Shown here: positions 25,832 to 35,074 of the stretch, piece after piece | Layout of the letters: each line of letters starts with the position of its first letter | Position numbering within the stretch: the stretch's first letter is position 1 | Origin: Paenibacillus soyae | Lineage (GTDB): Bacteria > Bacillota > Bacilli > Paenibacillales > Paenibacillaceae | Assembly: GCF_024623455.1 (NCBI RefSeq) | Contig: NZ_JANIPJ010000002.1 | Coordinates: 310,001 to 374,000 of the forward strand | DNA length: 64,000 nt | Reading direction: 5' to 3' | The notes under the pieces: model-generated | Database searches by the model: none | Told to the model about the DNA's origin: nothing | The model's input: only the letters and a program-made list of their open reading frames with translations | Translations under genes and position numbers: made by a program

Positions 25832-27091
25832 TTATGATTGCTGCCGCGGCGCTTCGCCTTGCTCCAAGCGATCCAGCTTCAGCATATGTCCAAGCTTGTC
25901 ATGCTTTGTCCGAAGATAGCCGCGATTGCTTTCGTTCGCTTCCATCTGAATCGGCACGCGCTCGACGATTTCCATTCCGTAGCCTTCAAGTCCTTTGACT
26001 TTGCGCGGATTGTTCGTCAGAAGCTTTATTTTCGTAATGCCAAGATCCTTCAAAATTTGAGCGCCTATGCCATAATCCCGCAAATCCGGAGCAAATCCTA
26101 GCTTAATATTCGCCTCGACCGTGTCGAATCCCTGCTCCTGCAGCTCGTAGGCCTTCAATTTATTAATAAGACCGATCCCCCGCCCTTCTTGCCTCATGTA
26201 GAGCAGTACGCCGCTCCCCGCTTCGTCGATCTGCTTCAGGGCGGCGGCAAGCTGAGGACCGCAATCGCAGCGATGCGAATGGAACACGTCTCCCGTCAAG
26301 CATTCCGAATGCACGCGCACGAGAGTCGCCTTATCCGGCGTGATTTCGCCTTTGACAAGAGCGACATGCTCCTTCCGGTCCACTTGATTCGTATACGCGA
26401 CCGCTCGGAACACGCCGTAATCCGTCGGCATTTTGACGTCGACGGCACGCTCGACAAGCTTCTCCTTCTGGTTGCGGTAGCGGATCAGCTCTTGGATCGT
26501 AATAAGCTTCAGGCCGTGCTTCTTTTTGAATTCGACCAAATCGGGCAGTCTCGCCATCGTTCCGTCTTCTTTGATGATTTCGCAGATGACGCCTGCCGGC
26601 TTCGAGCCGCTAAGGATAGCAAGATCGATCGCCGCCTCCGTATGGCCCGCGCGGCGCAGCACGCCGCCCGCCTTGGCGATCAGCGGGAAGATATGGCCTG
26701 GTCTTCGGAAATCCGACGCTTTGGCGTTCGGATCGATTAACGCTCTGGCGGTCAAGGCGCGTTCGGCTGCCGAGATGCCCGTCGTCGTCGAGACATGGTC
26801 GACCGAGACGGTAAAAGCCGTCCCATGGTAGTCCGTGTTATGAGCGACCATTGGGGGAAGCTCAAGCTCTTCCGCCCGTTCCGCCGTAATCGGGGCGCAT
26901 ACGAGCCCTCTAGCCTCTGTAATCATGAAATTAATGACTTCGGGCGTCGCGGTTTCGGCGAGCGCGACCAGATCTCCCTCGTTCTCCCGGTCTTCGTCGT
27001 CGACGACGATAACCGAACGGCCGAGCTTAAGCTCCGCTATCGCGTCTTCGACCGTATCGAATGGAGACACGGCGTCTTCGTTTTGGCTCAT
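25832..27091 (-). CDS. ribBA: Bifunctional dihydroxybutanone-4-phosphate synthase / GTP cyclohydrolase II
   Basis: Supplies both precursors of riboflavin: the N-terminal half makes 3,4-dihydroxy-2-butanone 4-phosphate from ribulose 5-phosphate ([11 protein letters not shown] acidic loop), and the C-terminal half opens GTP (zinc cysteines in [21 protein letters not shown], and RQEGRGIGL). 419 residues, as in Bacillus RibA. The ATG chosen is 9 bases after AAAGGAG; an ATG three codons upstream abuts that site. Third gene of the operon. Confidence 0.96.
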   Translation of the reverse strand: MSQNEDAVSPFDTVEDAIAELKLGRSVIVVDDEDRENEGDLVALAETATPEVINFMITEARGLVCAPITAERAEELELPPMVAHNTDYHGTAFTVSVDHVSTTTGISAAERALTARALIDPNAKASDFRRPGHIFPLIAKAGGVLRRAGHTEAAIDLAILSGSKPAGVICEIIKEDGTMARLPDLVEFKKKHGLKLITIQELIRYRNQKEKLVERAVDVKMPTDYGVFRAVAYTNQVDRKEHVALVKGEITPDKATLVRVHSECLTGDVFHSHRCDCGPQLAAALKQIDEAGSGVLLYMRQEGRGIGLINKLKAYELQEQGFDTVEANIKLGFAPDLRDYGIGAQILKDLGITKIKLLTNNPRKVKGLEGYGMEIVERVPIQMEANESNRGYLRTKHDKLGHMLKLDRLEQGEAPRQQS

Positions 27092-27130
27092 ATTCTTCAT
27101 CTCCTTTGAATAGATAGCCGACTTTCGTCG

Positions 27131-27796
27131 TCAGATAAATCCGTGCTCGGCCAAAAACCCGGCGGTCAGCTTGGACGGGCTCCCTGCGCCGGCCCCTCCG
27201 GCTTGCCTGAAGTGCAGAAGATGATCCACGTATTTGCCGATAATGTCCGTCTCGATATTGACCGTAGAGCCGGCCTGCCGATGCTGCAAAGCCGTCTCGG
27301 CCAGCGTGTGCGGAATAATCGAGACGGAGAAGCCATCGTCGCTTGTGTCGATCACCGTTAGACTGATGCCGTCGATGGTGACGGAGCCCTTCGGAATAAT
27401 GTGCCGCAGCTGGCTGGGGTCCTCCAAGCGGATGCGGAATACAACGGCATTCGCGTCCGATGCCCGCGAGACGATCTGCCCGGTTCCGTCCACATGCCCT
27501 TGCACGATATGGCCCCCGAATCTTGCGCCGGCCTGCATCGCGCGCTCCAGGTTGACGGGATCCCCCACCTTAAGGCGATGCAGGCTCGAACGCCGATACG
27601 TCTCCGGCATGACGTCGCATGCGAAGGACTGGCGGTCGAAAGACGTGACGGTCAGGCATACCCCATTGACCGAGATGCTGTCGCCCAGCTTTACGCCCTC
27701 CAGCACGACGTCGCCTCGAATCGTCAGGACCATCGCCTCCCCTTGCTTCGCCACGGACTGAAGCTGACCGACTTCTTCTACAAGTCCGGTAAACAT
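27131..27796 (-). CDS. ribE: Riboflavin synthase alpha chain
   Basis: Dismutates two lumazine molecules to riboflavin. It consists of two similar lumazine-binding barrels: MFTGLVEEVG...VNGVCLTV and the repeat beginning near residue 98 with HIVQGHVDGTG...IDGISLTV. 221 residues. The ATG has AAAGGGGAG upstream, and the ribD stop lies 4 bases before it. Second gene of the rib operon; called ribC or ribB in some species. Confidence 0.96.
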   Translation of the reverse strand: MFTGLVEEVGQLQSVAKQGEAMVLTIRGDVVLEGVKLGDSISVNGVCLTVTSFDRQSFACDVMPETYRRSSLHRLKVGDPVNLERAMQAGARFGGHIVQGHVDGTGQIVSRASDANAVVFRIRLEDPSQLRHIIPKGSVTIDGISLTVIDTSDDGFSVSIIPHTLAETALQHRQAGSTVNIETDIIGKYVDHLLHFRQAGGAGAGSPSKLTAGFLAEHGFI

Positions 27797-27800
27797 GATC

Positions 27801-28934
27801 CTACTCCCCTTTCGCTTCGCCATGGCCGGAACGGTTGCGCGGATATCCAATGACGCATATGTCCTCGCCGGCCATCTCCACCTGCACCCGGTCAAGCATG
27901 ATGGCTTCCGACATCAGTTTCCGTCCCTCGAAGGAGAAGTTAGAAGGAGCCAGATCGCCCCCAATCAGCTTCGGAGCGTAATAGAGAACCATTTTGTCGA
28001 TAAGTCCAGCTTCCAGCATGGCTCCGTTCAGCTTGCCTCCTCCTTCTAGAAGGACGGAACCGATTTCTCTTCTGCCGAGCTCCTTCAACGCCGCCGTCAG
28101 ATCGACCGCAGGCCCGTCGCCGGCGGCGACAACCGCGACGCCCGCAGCCTCGAGCGCTTGGCGCTTGCCGGCATCCGCGCCGTCCGTCGTCAAGACGATG
28201 GTCGGAGCCGTCTTGTCTGTTACGACCCGGGCATCAAGCGGTATCCGCAGCTTCGAGTCCACGATAACCCTGGCCGGATGCAGAGCGGGAACCTCCGCTC
28301 TCGTCGTCAGCATCGGGTCGTCTGCCGTTAAGGTGCCGATCCCGACCATGATGGCATTATGCTGATGCCTGAGCGTGTGCGTCTGTTCCCGGGCAACGGC
28401 GCCCGTTACCCATCTGCTGTGATTGTCGACCGTCGCGATCTTCCCGTCCAGCGTGCTGGCGGTCTTCAGCGTAACGAACGGCATACCGGTCGTAATGTAC
28501 TTGTTGAACTTCTCGTTCATCGCATGCGACCGGTCCGCGAGCAGACCTTCTCTCACTTCAATGCCGTTATCCCGCAGCCGCGCAAGCCCCCTGCCCGAAA
28601 CGACAGGATTCGGATCCGTCGCCGCGACGACGACCCGGGCCACTTTCGCATCGATTAGCCTCTCGCAGCAAGGCGGCGTCTTGCCATGATGGCTGCAAGG
28701 CTCCAAGGTCACGTATGCCGTCGCGCCTTCGGCTTCGGCTCCCGCCATTCTTAGCGCATGGACCTCCGCATGGCCTTCGCCGCGCTTCAGATGCGTCCCG
28801 ATGCCGACGATCCGCCCTTCCTTGACGATGACGCAGCCTACGACCGGATTAATGCCTGTCTGCCCGGCCGCTTTGGCCGCCATATCAAGCGCGAGCGACA
28901 TATAATATTCATCATTCAATACGTCCAAAAGCAC
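27801..28934 (-). CDS. ribD: Riboflavin biosynthesis deaminase/reductase
   Basis: Carries out the second and third steps after GTP opening: deamination of the pyrimidine and reduction of the ribosyl chain. The deaminase half has the zinc site HAEVHAL and PCSHHGKTPPC; the reductase half begins near residue 150 (PFVTLKTASTLDGKIA). I place the start at a GTG 8 bases after GGGGGTT, a plausible ribosome-binding site lying within the terminator stem; a TTG five codons on would begin NDEYYMSLALD as the Bacillus protein does. A longer upstream reading would run through the terminator and is unlikely. First gene of the operon. Confidence 0.93.
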   Translation of the reverse strand: MLLDVLNDEYYMSLALDMAAKAAGQTGINPVVGCVIVKEGRIVGIGTHLKRGEGHAEVHALRMAGAEAEGATAYVTLEPCSHHGKTPPCCERLIDAKVARVVVAATDPNPVVSGRGLARLRDNGIEVREGLLADRSHAMNEKFNKYITTGMPFVTLKTASTLDGKIATVDNHSRWVTGAVAREQTHTLRHQHNAIMVGIGTLTADDPMLTTRAEVPALHPARVIVDSKLRIPLDARVVTDKTAPTIVLTTDGADAGKRQALEAAGVAVVAAGDGPAVDLTAALKELGRREIGSVLLEGGGKLNGAMLEAGLIDKMVLYYAPKLIGGDLAPSNFSFEGRKLMSEAIMLDRVQVEMAGEDICVIGYPRNRSGHGEAKGE

Positions 28935-28935
28935 G

Positions 28936-28976
28936 CAAAAAACCCCCATCCCGGCTTGCTTGCCGACAGGGGGGGT
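28936..28976 (-). terminator. Regulated terminator of the FMN riboswitch, directly before ribD
   Basis: On the minus strand a C-run and CGGC pair with GCCG and a G-run around AAGCAA, followed by TTTTTT and then the ribD GTG. The G-run of the 3' arm is also the only good ribosome-binding site for ribD, so the stem may block both elongation and initiation. It lies about 250 bases after the aptamer. Confidence 0.75.
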
Positions 28977-29230
28977 GAGTGAAATCGAGAACAACGGCAT
29001 GGAAGAAGAAACTCTTCGCGCGCGAACAGAGTCGGAATGCAGGCAATCTTACAACCGTGAGAGTTACGGCTTGGAATCGCCTCATCCGTTAACATTCGCA
29101 CACAAAGAGACCGCGAAAAGACGGTCTAATTTCCATTGTCGCATTTATCTTGAGCTTGCAGCGCCCTATCCATTGTGAAATAATGCACAAACGAACAAGC
29201 CGCAAGAGACTGCGCCATGAACCGAAGCTT

Positions 29231-29433
29231 CTCCTTCTCCCATCCAGACTATACTGTCGGTCCCGGATTTGCACCAGGTCCACCGTTCCATCGCGAACGC
29301 AAGTCTGAACGACAGCGTCGACGCGTTGGCCCGGGTCACGGACTGACGGAAGCGCAGGTATTATGCGGATGTCCGCATAATTCTGCGCCCCGATCACCGC
29401 CGGTTGGGAATCTCACCCTGCCCCGAAGGAAAG
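29231..29433 (-). ncRNA. FMN riboswitch (RFN element)
   Basis: FMN-sensing leader of the rib operon. On the minus strand the conserved 5' block (CTTCGGGGCAGGGTGA, then ATTCCCAACCGGCGGTGAT), a variable hairpin (ATTATGCGG/CCGCATAAT), the GTCCGTGACCCG block and the 3' block (GGTGGACCTGGTGCAAATCC, GGGACCGACAGTATAGTCTGGATGGGAGAAG) appear in RFN order. When FMN is bound, the downstream terminator should form. About 255 bases lie between aptamer and terminator, longer than usual; this stretch holds a small AGACCG/CGGTCT stem (29108-29127) that could form part of the switch, and nothing else I can name. Confidence 0.95.
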
Positions 29434-29466
29434 CTGACTTACATTTGTATAGTGACTATCTTATCA

Positions 29467-29898
29467 TTAAACTTCGGAAACTTCAACCGTCTCCATCTTG
29501 TCGCCGTTCTTCAGAGCGTCGACGAATTCCATGCCCTTCGTCACCTTGCCGAAAACGGTATGTCCGCCGTCAAGATGCGGCTGCGGCTGATAGCAGATGT
29601 AGAACTGGCTGCCGCCTGTATTACGGCCTGCATGAGCCATCGCGAGCGTACCCCGCTCGTGTTTGTTCGGGTTGATCTCGCAGTTGATTTGGTAGCCGGG
29701 ACCACCCGTGCCGTTGCCAGTCGGGCAGCCGCCCTGCGCAACGAAGCCGGGAATAACTCGGTGGAAGGTCAATCCGTTATAGAAACCGTCGTTCGCGAGC
29801 TTCTCGAAGTTCGCCACGGTATTAGGCGCGTCTTGGTCGAAAAGCTCCAATTGTACCTCGCCGCCGCTAGCCAATTTGATTTTTGCTTGTTTTGCCAT
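29467..29898 (-). CDS. ppiB: Peptidyl-prolyl cis-trans isomerase (cyclophilin)
   Basis: Cytoplasmic cyclophilin that speeds proline isomerisation during folding. 143 residues, exactly the B. subtilis PpiB size, with [13 protein letters not shown], the [19 protein letters not shown] core and the active-site HTVFGKV. The start is the ATG giving [11 protein letters not shown]; an in-frame ATG seven codons upstream overlaps the AAAGG site. It lies between lysA and the rib leader, as in Bacillus. Confidence 0.95.
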   Translation of the reverse strand: MAKQAKIKLASGGEVQLELFDQDAPNTVANFEKLANDGFYNGLTFHRVIPGFVAQGGCPTGNGTGGPGYQINCEINPNKHERGTLAMAHAGRNTGGSQFYICYQPQPHLDGGHTVFGKVTKGMEFVDALKNGDKMETVEVSEV

Positions 29899-29952
29899 AG
29901 TGTCGCATCTACCTTTCATTATTCGAATAAGACTACGTTACCAATTCTCCCC

Positions 29953-31284
29953 TTATTTCGCAAGAGGGGATTTCTGCAGTCTTGCCGGAATAACGTCGTT
30001 GCATACGATATTGTCGAGCGATTCGCGCTTCACCGCGAGATCCGCTTGGCCGTCTTTGACGAATACGACCGCCGGGCGGCGAATCCGGTTGTAATTGCTC
30101 GCCATCGCGTAGTTGTAAGCGCCTGTGCAGAATACAGCAAGCAGATCGCCGCTTTGAGCCTTCGGCAGCTCCAGGTCCCAGATCAGCATATCGCCGCTCT
30201 CGCAGCATTTGCCCGCGATGGATACCGTCTCTTCGGCCGCATCGTTCGCGCGGTTAGCCAGGATCGCTTCGTAACGGGATTGGTACAGCGCCGGACGCGG
30301 ATTGTCCGTCATGCCGCCGTCGACCGCGATATATTTGCGAACGCCAGGGATATGCTTGCTTGTCCCAACCGTGTACAGCGTCGTGCCCGCGTCGCCGACC
30401 ATGCTGCGGCCCGGCTCGACCCAAATCTCAGGCAGTGGGTACTCGGCTTTCGAGAAGTTCGTCTTGATCGCGTCCGTAATCGCTCCAACGTACTCGCCGA
30501 TCGGAAGCGGCGTGTCGCCGTCCACGTAACGGATGCCGAAGCCTCCGCCCAGGTTGATGACCTTGAACGTCAGACCCAGCTCTTCGCGGATGGACACGGC
30601 GAAGCCCGCGACTTTGTCAACCGCCATGCGGAAGCCTTCCACCTCGAAGATTTGGGAGCCGATATGGGAATGAACGCCCAGAACGTTCAGATTCGTGAGC
30701 TTCATCGCTTCCGCGATCGCTTGCTTCGCCGCGCCGTTGCCCAGGTCGAAGCCGAACTTGGAATCCTGCTGGCCCGTCGAAATATAATCATGCGTATGCG
30801 CCTCGACGCCCGGCGTAATGCGAAGCAGAATGTTTACCTTCTTGCCCTTGTCGCCCGCAAGCGCGTTAAGCAGGGCAAGCTCGTTAAAGTTATCGACGAC
30901 AAAGCAGCCGATGCCCGCGTCGAGAGCCATATTGATCTCGTCCGGCGTCTTGTTGTTGCCGTGGAAGTGGATGCGCTCTACCGGAAATCCGGCTTGAAGC
31001 GCCGTGTACAGCTCGCCGTCGGATACGACGTCCAGAGACAGGCCTTCCTGCTCCGCGATCGCGCACATCGCCATTATGCTGAACGCTTTGCTTGCGTAGG
31101 CGACTTGGAATTTAAGTCCCGACGCCTTGAACGCTTCCACATATTCGCTTGCGCGCTGACGAACCAGCGCTTCGTCTACGATATACAGCGGCGTGCCGAA
31201 TTCCTTCGCGAGATCGGCTACGTCGCAGCCTCCGATTTCCAGGTGGCCTTTTTCGTTTATTTTGCTCGTTCCATGCAGATACAT
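29953..31284 (-). CDS. lysA: Diaminopimelate decarboxylase
   Basis: PLP enzyme making L-lysine from meso-diaminopimelate, the last step of lysine synthesis. 443 residues: an alanine-racemase-like barrel with the PLP lysine at K66 (YASKAF), HFHGNNKT, GVHSHIGSQ and the glycine loop INLGGGFGIRY, then the C-terminal barrel with VEPGRSMVG and CCESGDML. GAGGGGAACC precedes the ATG. It follows spoVAF, the B. subtilis order. Confidence 0.96.
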   Translation of the reverse strand: MYLHGTSKINEKGHLEIGGCDVADLAKEFGTPLYIVDEALVRQRASEYVEAFKASGLKFQVAYASKAFSIMAMCAIAEQEGLSLDVVSDGELYTALQAGFPVERIHFHGNNKTPDEINMALDAGIGCFVVDNFNELALLNALAGDKGKKVNILLRITPGVEAHTHDYISTGQQDSKFGFDLGNGAAKQAIAEAMKLTNLNVLGVHSHIGSQIFEVEGFRMAVDKVAGFAVSIREELGLTFKVINLGGGFGIRYVDGDTPLPIGEYVGAITDAIKTNFSKAEYPLPEIWVEPGRSMVGDAGTTLYTVGTSKHIPGVRKYIAVDGGMTDNPRPALYQSRYEAILANRANDAAEETVSIAGKCCESGDMLIWDLELPKAQSGDLLAVFCTGAYNYAMASNYNRIRRPAVVFVKDGQADLAVKRESLDNIVCNDVIPARLQKSPLAK

Positions 31285-31422
31285 TGGTTCCCCTCGCCCT
31301 TCTCCCGCTCCGTCAATTAGAGCAGGCCTGAAATATGATAGCTTCTTATAGCATCAGTATAACGCAAGAGGGGTGCCGCCGAAATGGATAAATTCGCATT
31401 TCATTTGTATTTTTTACGACTC

Positions 31423-33057
31423 TTATTTCGTTGTCGGCATCTTGTCCCTCTGCTGCGGCTTCAGAATATTAGGTCTTGTCCGGTTATGCAGCAGCGGATT
31501 CCGCACGATTAGACCTAGCAGCGCTTTCGCGTCGAACGGGATAAACGGCCACAGATATGGACGGTTCAAGGAACGTTCGCAAGCCAAGTATACGACGATA
31601 ATCGTCGAAGCGATCATGAAGCCCGGCACGTTGAACGCGGCGACCGCTATGAGCAAGACGAGCCGGACGATCCGGTTGGCCAGCCCCAGCTCGTAGCTTG
31701 GCGTCGCGAACATCCCGATCGCGGCGATCGCCATATACAGAATAACCTCGTTAATGAACAGGCCCGTCTGCACGGCGATGTCGCCGATTAAGATCGCGGC
31801 GACGAGAGAGATGGCCGTCGCGAGCGAGGTCGGCGTGTGGATGGACGCCATTCGGAGCATGTCGATACCGATCTCGACGAGAATAAATTGGACGACAAGA
31901 GGAATTTTCCCCGTCTTCTCGGGACCGAGGAATTCCAGCGCAGGCGGCTTGAACTCCGGATGCATGACGAAGAGCAGCCACAGAGGCAGCATAAACAAGG
32001 AGGCGAATATGCCCAAGAAGCGGATCCAGCGCAAATACGTGCCAATGACCGGCGCCTGCCTGTTCTCTTCCGCATGCTGCATTAGATCGGTATACGTCGT
32101 CGGCAGCGTCATTACGCTAGGCGACGTATCCACGAAGATGGCGATGGATCCCTCGAGCAGATGGGAGGATACCGTGTCCGGCCGCTCCGAATAACGGACA
32201 AGCGGGAACGGGCTCCAGCCGCGTTTGATCGTGGCTTCCTCGAGCTGCTTGTCCGCAAGCGGCAGGCCGTCGACTTTAATCATCGCAATCTTGTCTTTAA
32301 TCGATTTCAGCAGCTCTTTGTCCACGATATCGTCGATATACGCGATGCAGACGTCCGTCTTCGTCCGTTCGCCGACCTGCACGAGCTCATAGCGGAGCTT
32401 GGGATCTCTCAGCCGCCTGCGCACGAGCGAAATATTAATCATCAGCGTCTCGACGAAGCCGTCCCGCGACCCCCGGACAACCTTCTCGAGCGAAGGCTCC
32501 TCGAGTCCTCTGCCAGGAAAGCTCTTGGCGTCGATCTTCAGCGCCTTGCCTTCTCCGTCGATGAACATCGCGGTCGCCCCCGCCAGAACGGCGTCCATCA
32601 GCTTCATCCAGTCTCTCTCTTCGCTCACTTGGGCCGCAGGAACGTACAAGTCCAGGAAGGAATGGAGAGCGTCGCCGTCCACGTTATCCGGCTGCAGGTA
32701 AGTGAGCCGTTTCAATATTTCGGTAAGCAAGTCATCCTTCACGAGGCCGTTCATGCAGAACAGCGCCGTTCGCCTCTCGCCGAACGTCATCTCCCTGACG
32801 ACAATGTCGAAGCTGGTTTTGTAGCCGACGGTCTCGAGCTTCCCCAGCACATCGTCCAGGCGCACGGGAATCTCGTGCTTCTCCCCTTCCGCCTGAACGA
32901 CCGCGGCAACCGTTCCGTGTCCTCCAAAGCCCGGATCATGCTCACTGGAGGACTGTTCAGCGCGCGATTCTTCCTGAAGCTGTTCCTCGAGCAGGAAGGA
33001 CGGCGGGATGTCTTCCCCTTTTCCATTCACTCCGTTTTCTCTCTGCCAATCACTCAT
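31423..33057 (-). CDS. spoVAF: Stage V sporulation protein AF (GerA-family)
   Basis: Spore membrane protein of the GerAA/SpoVAF family; in Bacillus it sits in the inner spore membrane and affects commitment to germination. 544 residues: a soluble N-terminal region (about 1-290) followed by several membrane helices, with family stretches PTTYTDLMQHAEENRQAPVIG and FILVEIGIDMLRMASIHTP. GGAGGTATG precedes the ATG. It is the last gene of the spoVAA-spoVAB-spoVAF unit; spoVAC, AD and AE, usually before AF, are absent here. Confidence 0.92.
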   Translation of the reverse strand: MSDWQRENGVNGKGEDIPPSFLLEEQLQEESRAEQSSSEHDPGFGGHGTVAAVVQAEGEKHEIPVRLDDVLGKLETVGYKTSFDIVVREMTFGERRTALFCMNGLVKDDLLTEILKRLTYLQPDNVDGDALHSFLDLYVPAAQVSEERDWMKLMDAVLAGATAMFIDGEGKALKIDAKSFPGRGLEEPSLEKVVRGSRDGFVETLMINISLVRRRLRDPKLRYELVQVGERTKTDVCIAYIDDIVDKELLKSIKDKIAMIKVDGLPLADKQLEEATIKRGWSPFPLVRYSERPDTVSSHLLEGSIAIFVDTSPSVMTLPTTYTDLMQHAEENRQAPVIGTYLRWIRFLGIFASLFMLPLWLLFVMHPEFKPPALEFLGPEKTGKIPLVVQFILVEIGIDMLRMASIHTPTSLATAISLVAAILIGDIAVQTGLFINEVILYMAIAAIGMFATPSYELGLANRIVRLVLLIAVAAFNVPGFMIASTIIVVYLACERSLNRPYLWPFIPFDAKALLGLIVRNPLLHNRTRPNILKPQQRDKMPTTK

Positions 33058-33089
33058 CGTCTCTCATACCTCCACGCTAGTATTGAACC

Positions 33090-33512
33090 TCACCATTGAA
33101 AGAACAACCAATCAAACAAAGAACCGACCGTCTTGCCGATCACCATCGCCATCACCAGTCCGACCATGTAGCGGGAGAGCTGCATCCGCTTCGCCAGTAT
33201 CGGGAGAACGTTCATCACTTCCGTCAAGGCGGCAGCCAGCATGCCGACGAACAAGCCGTCGAACAGGCCAGCAACCGACGTGAACCAAGCGGCGGGCAGC
33301 GATAATCGCCAATCCATGAAGTCCGCGAACGTCCAATACAGGGATCCGCCTATAATGGCCGTCTCAAACCAGATGGAGAGCTTGTACGCATACGCCAGCT
33401 GGGCAAGCCGCGGAATCATATCGAACACGATAAGAAGCGCGACGAGGCCGCTTCCGACCGCAAGTCCGCCGGCTACGCCGAGCACGGCCACGAACAGGTT
33501 CGCTAAGATCAT
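33090..33512 (-). CDS. spoVAB: Stage V sporulation protein AB
   Basis: Small membrane protein (140 residues, about four helices) encoded in the sigma-G-controlled spoVA operon of Bacillus, whose proteins take calcium dipicolinate into the forespore and release it in germination. VAGGLAVGSGLVALLIVFDMIPRLAQLA is characteristic of SpoVAB. The ATG overlaps the spoVAA stop by 4 bases. It is followed after 32 bases by spoVAF. Confidence 0.9.
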   Translation of the reverse strand: MILANLFVAVLGVAGGLAVGSGLVALLIVFDMIPRLAQLAYAYKLSIWFETAIIGGSLYWTFADFMDWRLSLPAAWFTSVAGLFDGLFVGMLAAALTEVMNVLPILAKRMQLSRYMVGLVMAMVIGKTVGSLFDWLFFQW

Positions 33513-34165
33513 GATTTGCTTTCGCCGTCGCCGTGTATCTGGTCGTAATCCGCTTGCTTGCGCATCTCGTCGGCTATGACGTAATCGTTAATATTCTCCT
33601 GGTACATGAACAGCTCCACCTCCAACGGATTGGGCTCCTCGTTGAACCGTTTCCTGAACAGATGATTGAAGAACAGCACCATGCCGAGCCCTACGCCGAA
33701 CGAATACGGAATTTGAAACCATAGCGGATGATCGGTTCTCTCTCCCGTGATCAGCTCGACGATTCGAATATGCACTTCCTTCATGCTGACGTCGGTATGG
33801 AAATTCATGATCGCGAGTCCCGCCCCGAAAAAGAGAAGCAGCCAGGCGAACGCGAGCACGACGTACCTGGGCTTCATAGGCTTGTCCGCAATCATGAGCA
33901 AAACCTGCGGGTCGCCGTAAGCCTCTACGTTGACGGATGGGTAGCTCCTTCGGATCGTCTTCACGATCTGAAGCAAATCGATGACGACGCGGTTGCCATC
34001 GGACTCCTGGTGGCGGTACAGCGGCAATTCCGTCAGCTCCCGCTCCAGCTCGTCGTCATCCGTCATCAATCTTGACACTTGCCCCAGCGTCACCGTATGG
34101 CTTGACCGGATATAGATTCTTTTTTTGAGCCGCAGATAGAGAACCGAATGGTTGGCTGCGCCCAT
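33509..34165 (-). CDS. spoVAA: Stage V sporulation protein AA
   Basis: First gene of the spoVA unit. 218 residues: a cytoplasmic N-terminal domain (about 1-95, YLRLKKRIYIRSSHTVTLGQVSRL), then two membrane helices (about 100-120 and 150-175) and an acidic tail. This layout fits SpoVAA. AAGGA lies 10 bases before the ATG; a TTG two codons upstream is possible. A good sigma-G promoter match lies about 50-75 bases upstream, after the sigF terminator. Confidence 0.9.
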   Translation of the reverse strand: MGAANHSVLYLRLKKRIYIRSSHTVTLGQVSRLMTDDDELERELTELPLYRHQESDGNRVVIDLLQIVKTIRRSYPSVNVEAYGDPQVLLMIADKPMKPRYVVLAFAWLLLFFGAGLAIMNFHTDVSMKEVHIRIVELITGERTDHPLWFQIPYSFGVGLGMVLFFNHLFRKRFNEEPNPLEVELFMYQENINDYVIADEMRKQADYDQIHGDGESKS

Positions 34166-34211
34166 ATGCAATCATTCCTTCTGCCTGATCTTGGCCTTAA
34201 ACTTTCCTTCT

Positions 34212-34242
34212 TATTATGGGACAAGGAGGATAAGGATACTCA
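34212..34242 (-). promoter_or_regulatory. Predicted sigma-G promoter of spoVAA-AB-AF
   Basis: On the minus strand TGAGTA, 18 bases, CATAATA: the -35 fits TGnnTA and the -10 differs from CATACTA at one base. Together with the sigF terminator this makes spoVA a forespore-specific unit separate from sigF. Confidence 0.6.
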
Positions 34243-34282
34243 GCCAAATTCAAACAGGGCGCTTTCGTCCCCGCCAAAACAC

Positions 34283-34316
34283 AAAAAAGAACCAAACCGC
34301 TACTGAGCGATTTGGT
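34283..34316 (-). terminator. Rho-independent terminator overlapping the end of sigF
   Basis: On the minus strand ACCAAATCGCT pairs with AGCGGTTTGGT (one G-U) around CAGT, followed by TCTTTTTT. The 5' arm is the last codons of sigF and the stop codon lies at the loop, so the terminator is built into the gene. Confidence 0.88.
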
Positions 34317-35055
34317 CCCTGATCGATTGCAATATTTTTTTCTCCAAACGCGACACCTGCACCTGCGAAATACCCAGCCTGCTGGCGACCTCGGACTGCG
34401 TCTTGTCCCTGTAATACCGGAGATATACGATAAGTCTTTCCCGCTCGCTGAGGCCCTCTATCGCTTCGACGAGCGCCAGCTTGTCGAACCACCGCTCTTG
34501 CGAGTCGTCGGCAATCTGGTCCATCAGCGTGATCGGATCCCCGTCGTTCTCGAATACGGTCTCGTGAATCGACGTAGGCGGCTTGTTCGCCTCCTGCGCG
34601 AAGACGACATCCTCGGGCGTAATCCCGAGCCGGTCCGCCACCTCCGTGATCGTCGGCAGCCGGCCAAGCGTCTTCGACAGCTCATCCTTCATCTTGCGGA
34701 CCTTATTCGCGGTTTCCTTGAGCGAACGGCTCACCTTCAGCGTTCCGTCGTCCCGGAGGAACCGCTGGATCTCTCCGATAATCATCGGCACCGCGTATGT
34801 CGAAAACTTGACGTCATAGGATAAATCGAATTTATCCACCGATTTCAACAAGCCGATGCATCCGATCTGGAACAGATCCTCCGGTTCGTATCCGCGATTG
34901 ATAAACCGCTGCACGACGGACCATACAAGTCGGATATTGCAGTTGACTAACGTATCCCGCGCCACGCTGTCCCCGGACTGGCTTAGGGCAATTAGACGCT
35001 TCACTTCCGCGTCGTCCAAATACGGCTGGGCTGTTTGCTTCAAATCGACATCCAT
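34300..35055 (-). CDS. sigF: RNA polymerase sigma-F factor
   Basis: First forespore-specific sigma factor, held inactive by SpoIIAB until septation. 251 residues with region 2 (RLVWSVVQRFINRGYEPEDLFQIGCIGLLKSVDKF), region 3 and region 4 helix-turn-helix (TQSEVASRLGISQVQVSRLEKKIL). The ATG chosen is 9 bases after AGGGG; a TTG three codons upstream overlaps that site. Third gene of the spoIIA operon, 19 bases after spoIIAB. Confidence 0.96.
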   Translation of the reverse strand: MDVDLKQTAQPYLDDAEVKRLIALSQSGDSVARDTLVNCNIRLVWSVVQRFINRGYEPEDLFQIGCIGLLKSVDKFDLSYDVKFSTYAVPMIIGEIQRFLRDDGTLKVSRSLKETANKVRKMKDELSKTLGRLPTITEVADRLGITPEDVVFAQEANKPPTSIHETVFENDGDPITLMDQIADDSQERWFDKLALVEAIEGLSERERLIVYLRYYRDKTQSEVASRLGISQVQVSRLEKKILQSIRDQIAQ

Positions 35056-35074
35056 GAGGCTCAACCCCTATGCC

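Noticed and set aside
29404..31320. Long open frame (about 640 codons) on the plus strand
   Set aside because: It runs antisense through lysA and ppiB, both clear family members, and its translation shows only arginine/valine-rich shadow composition with no domain.
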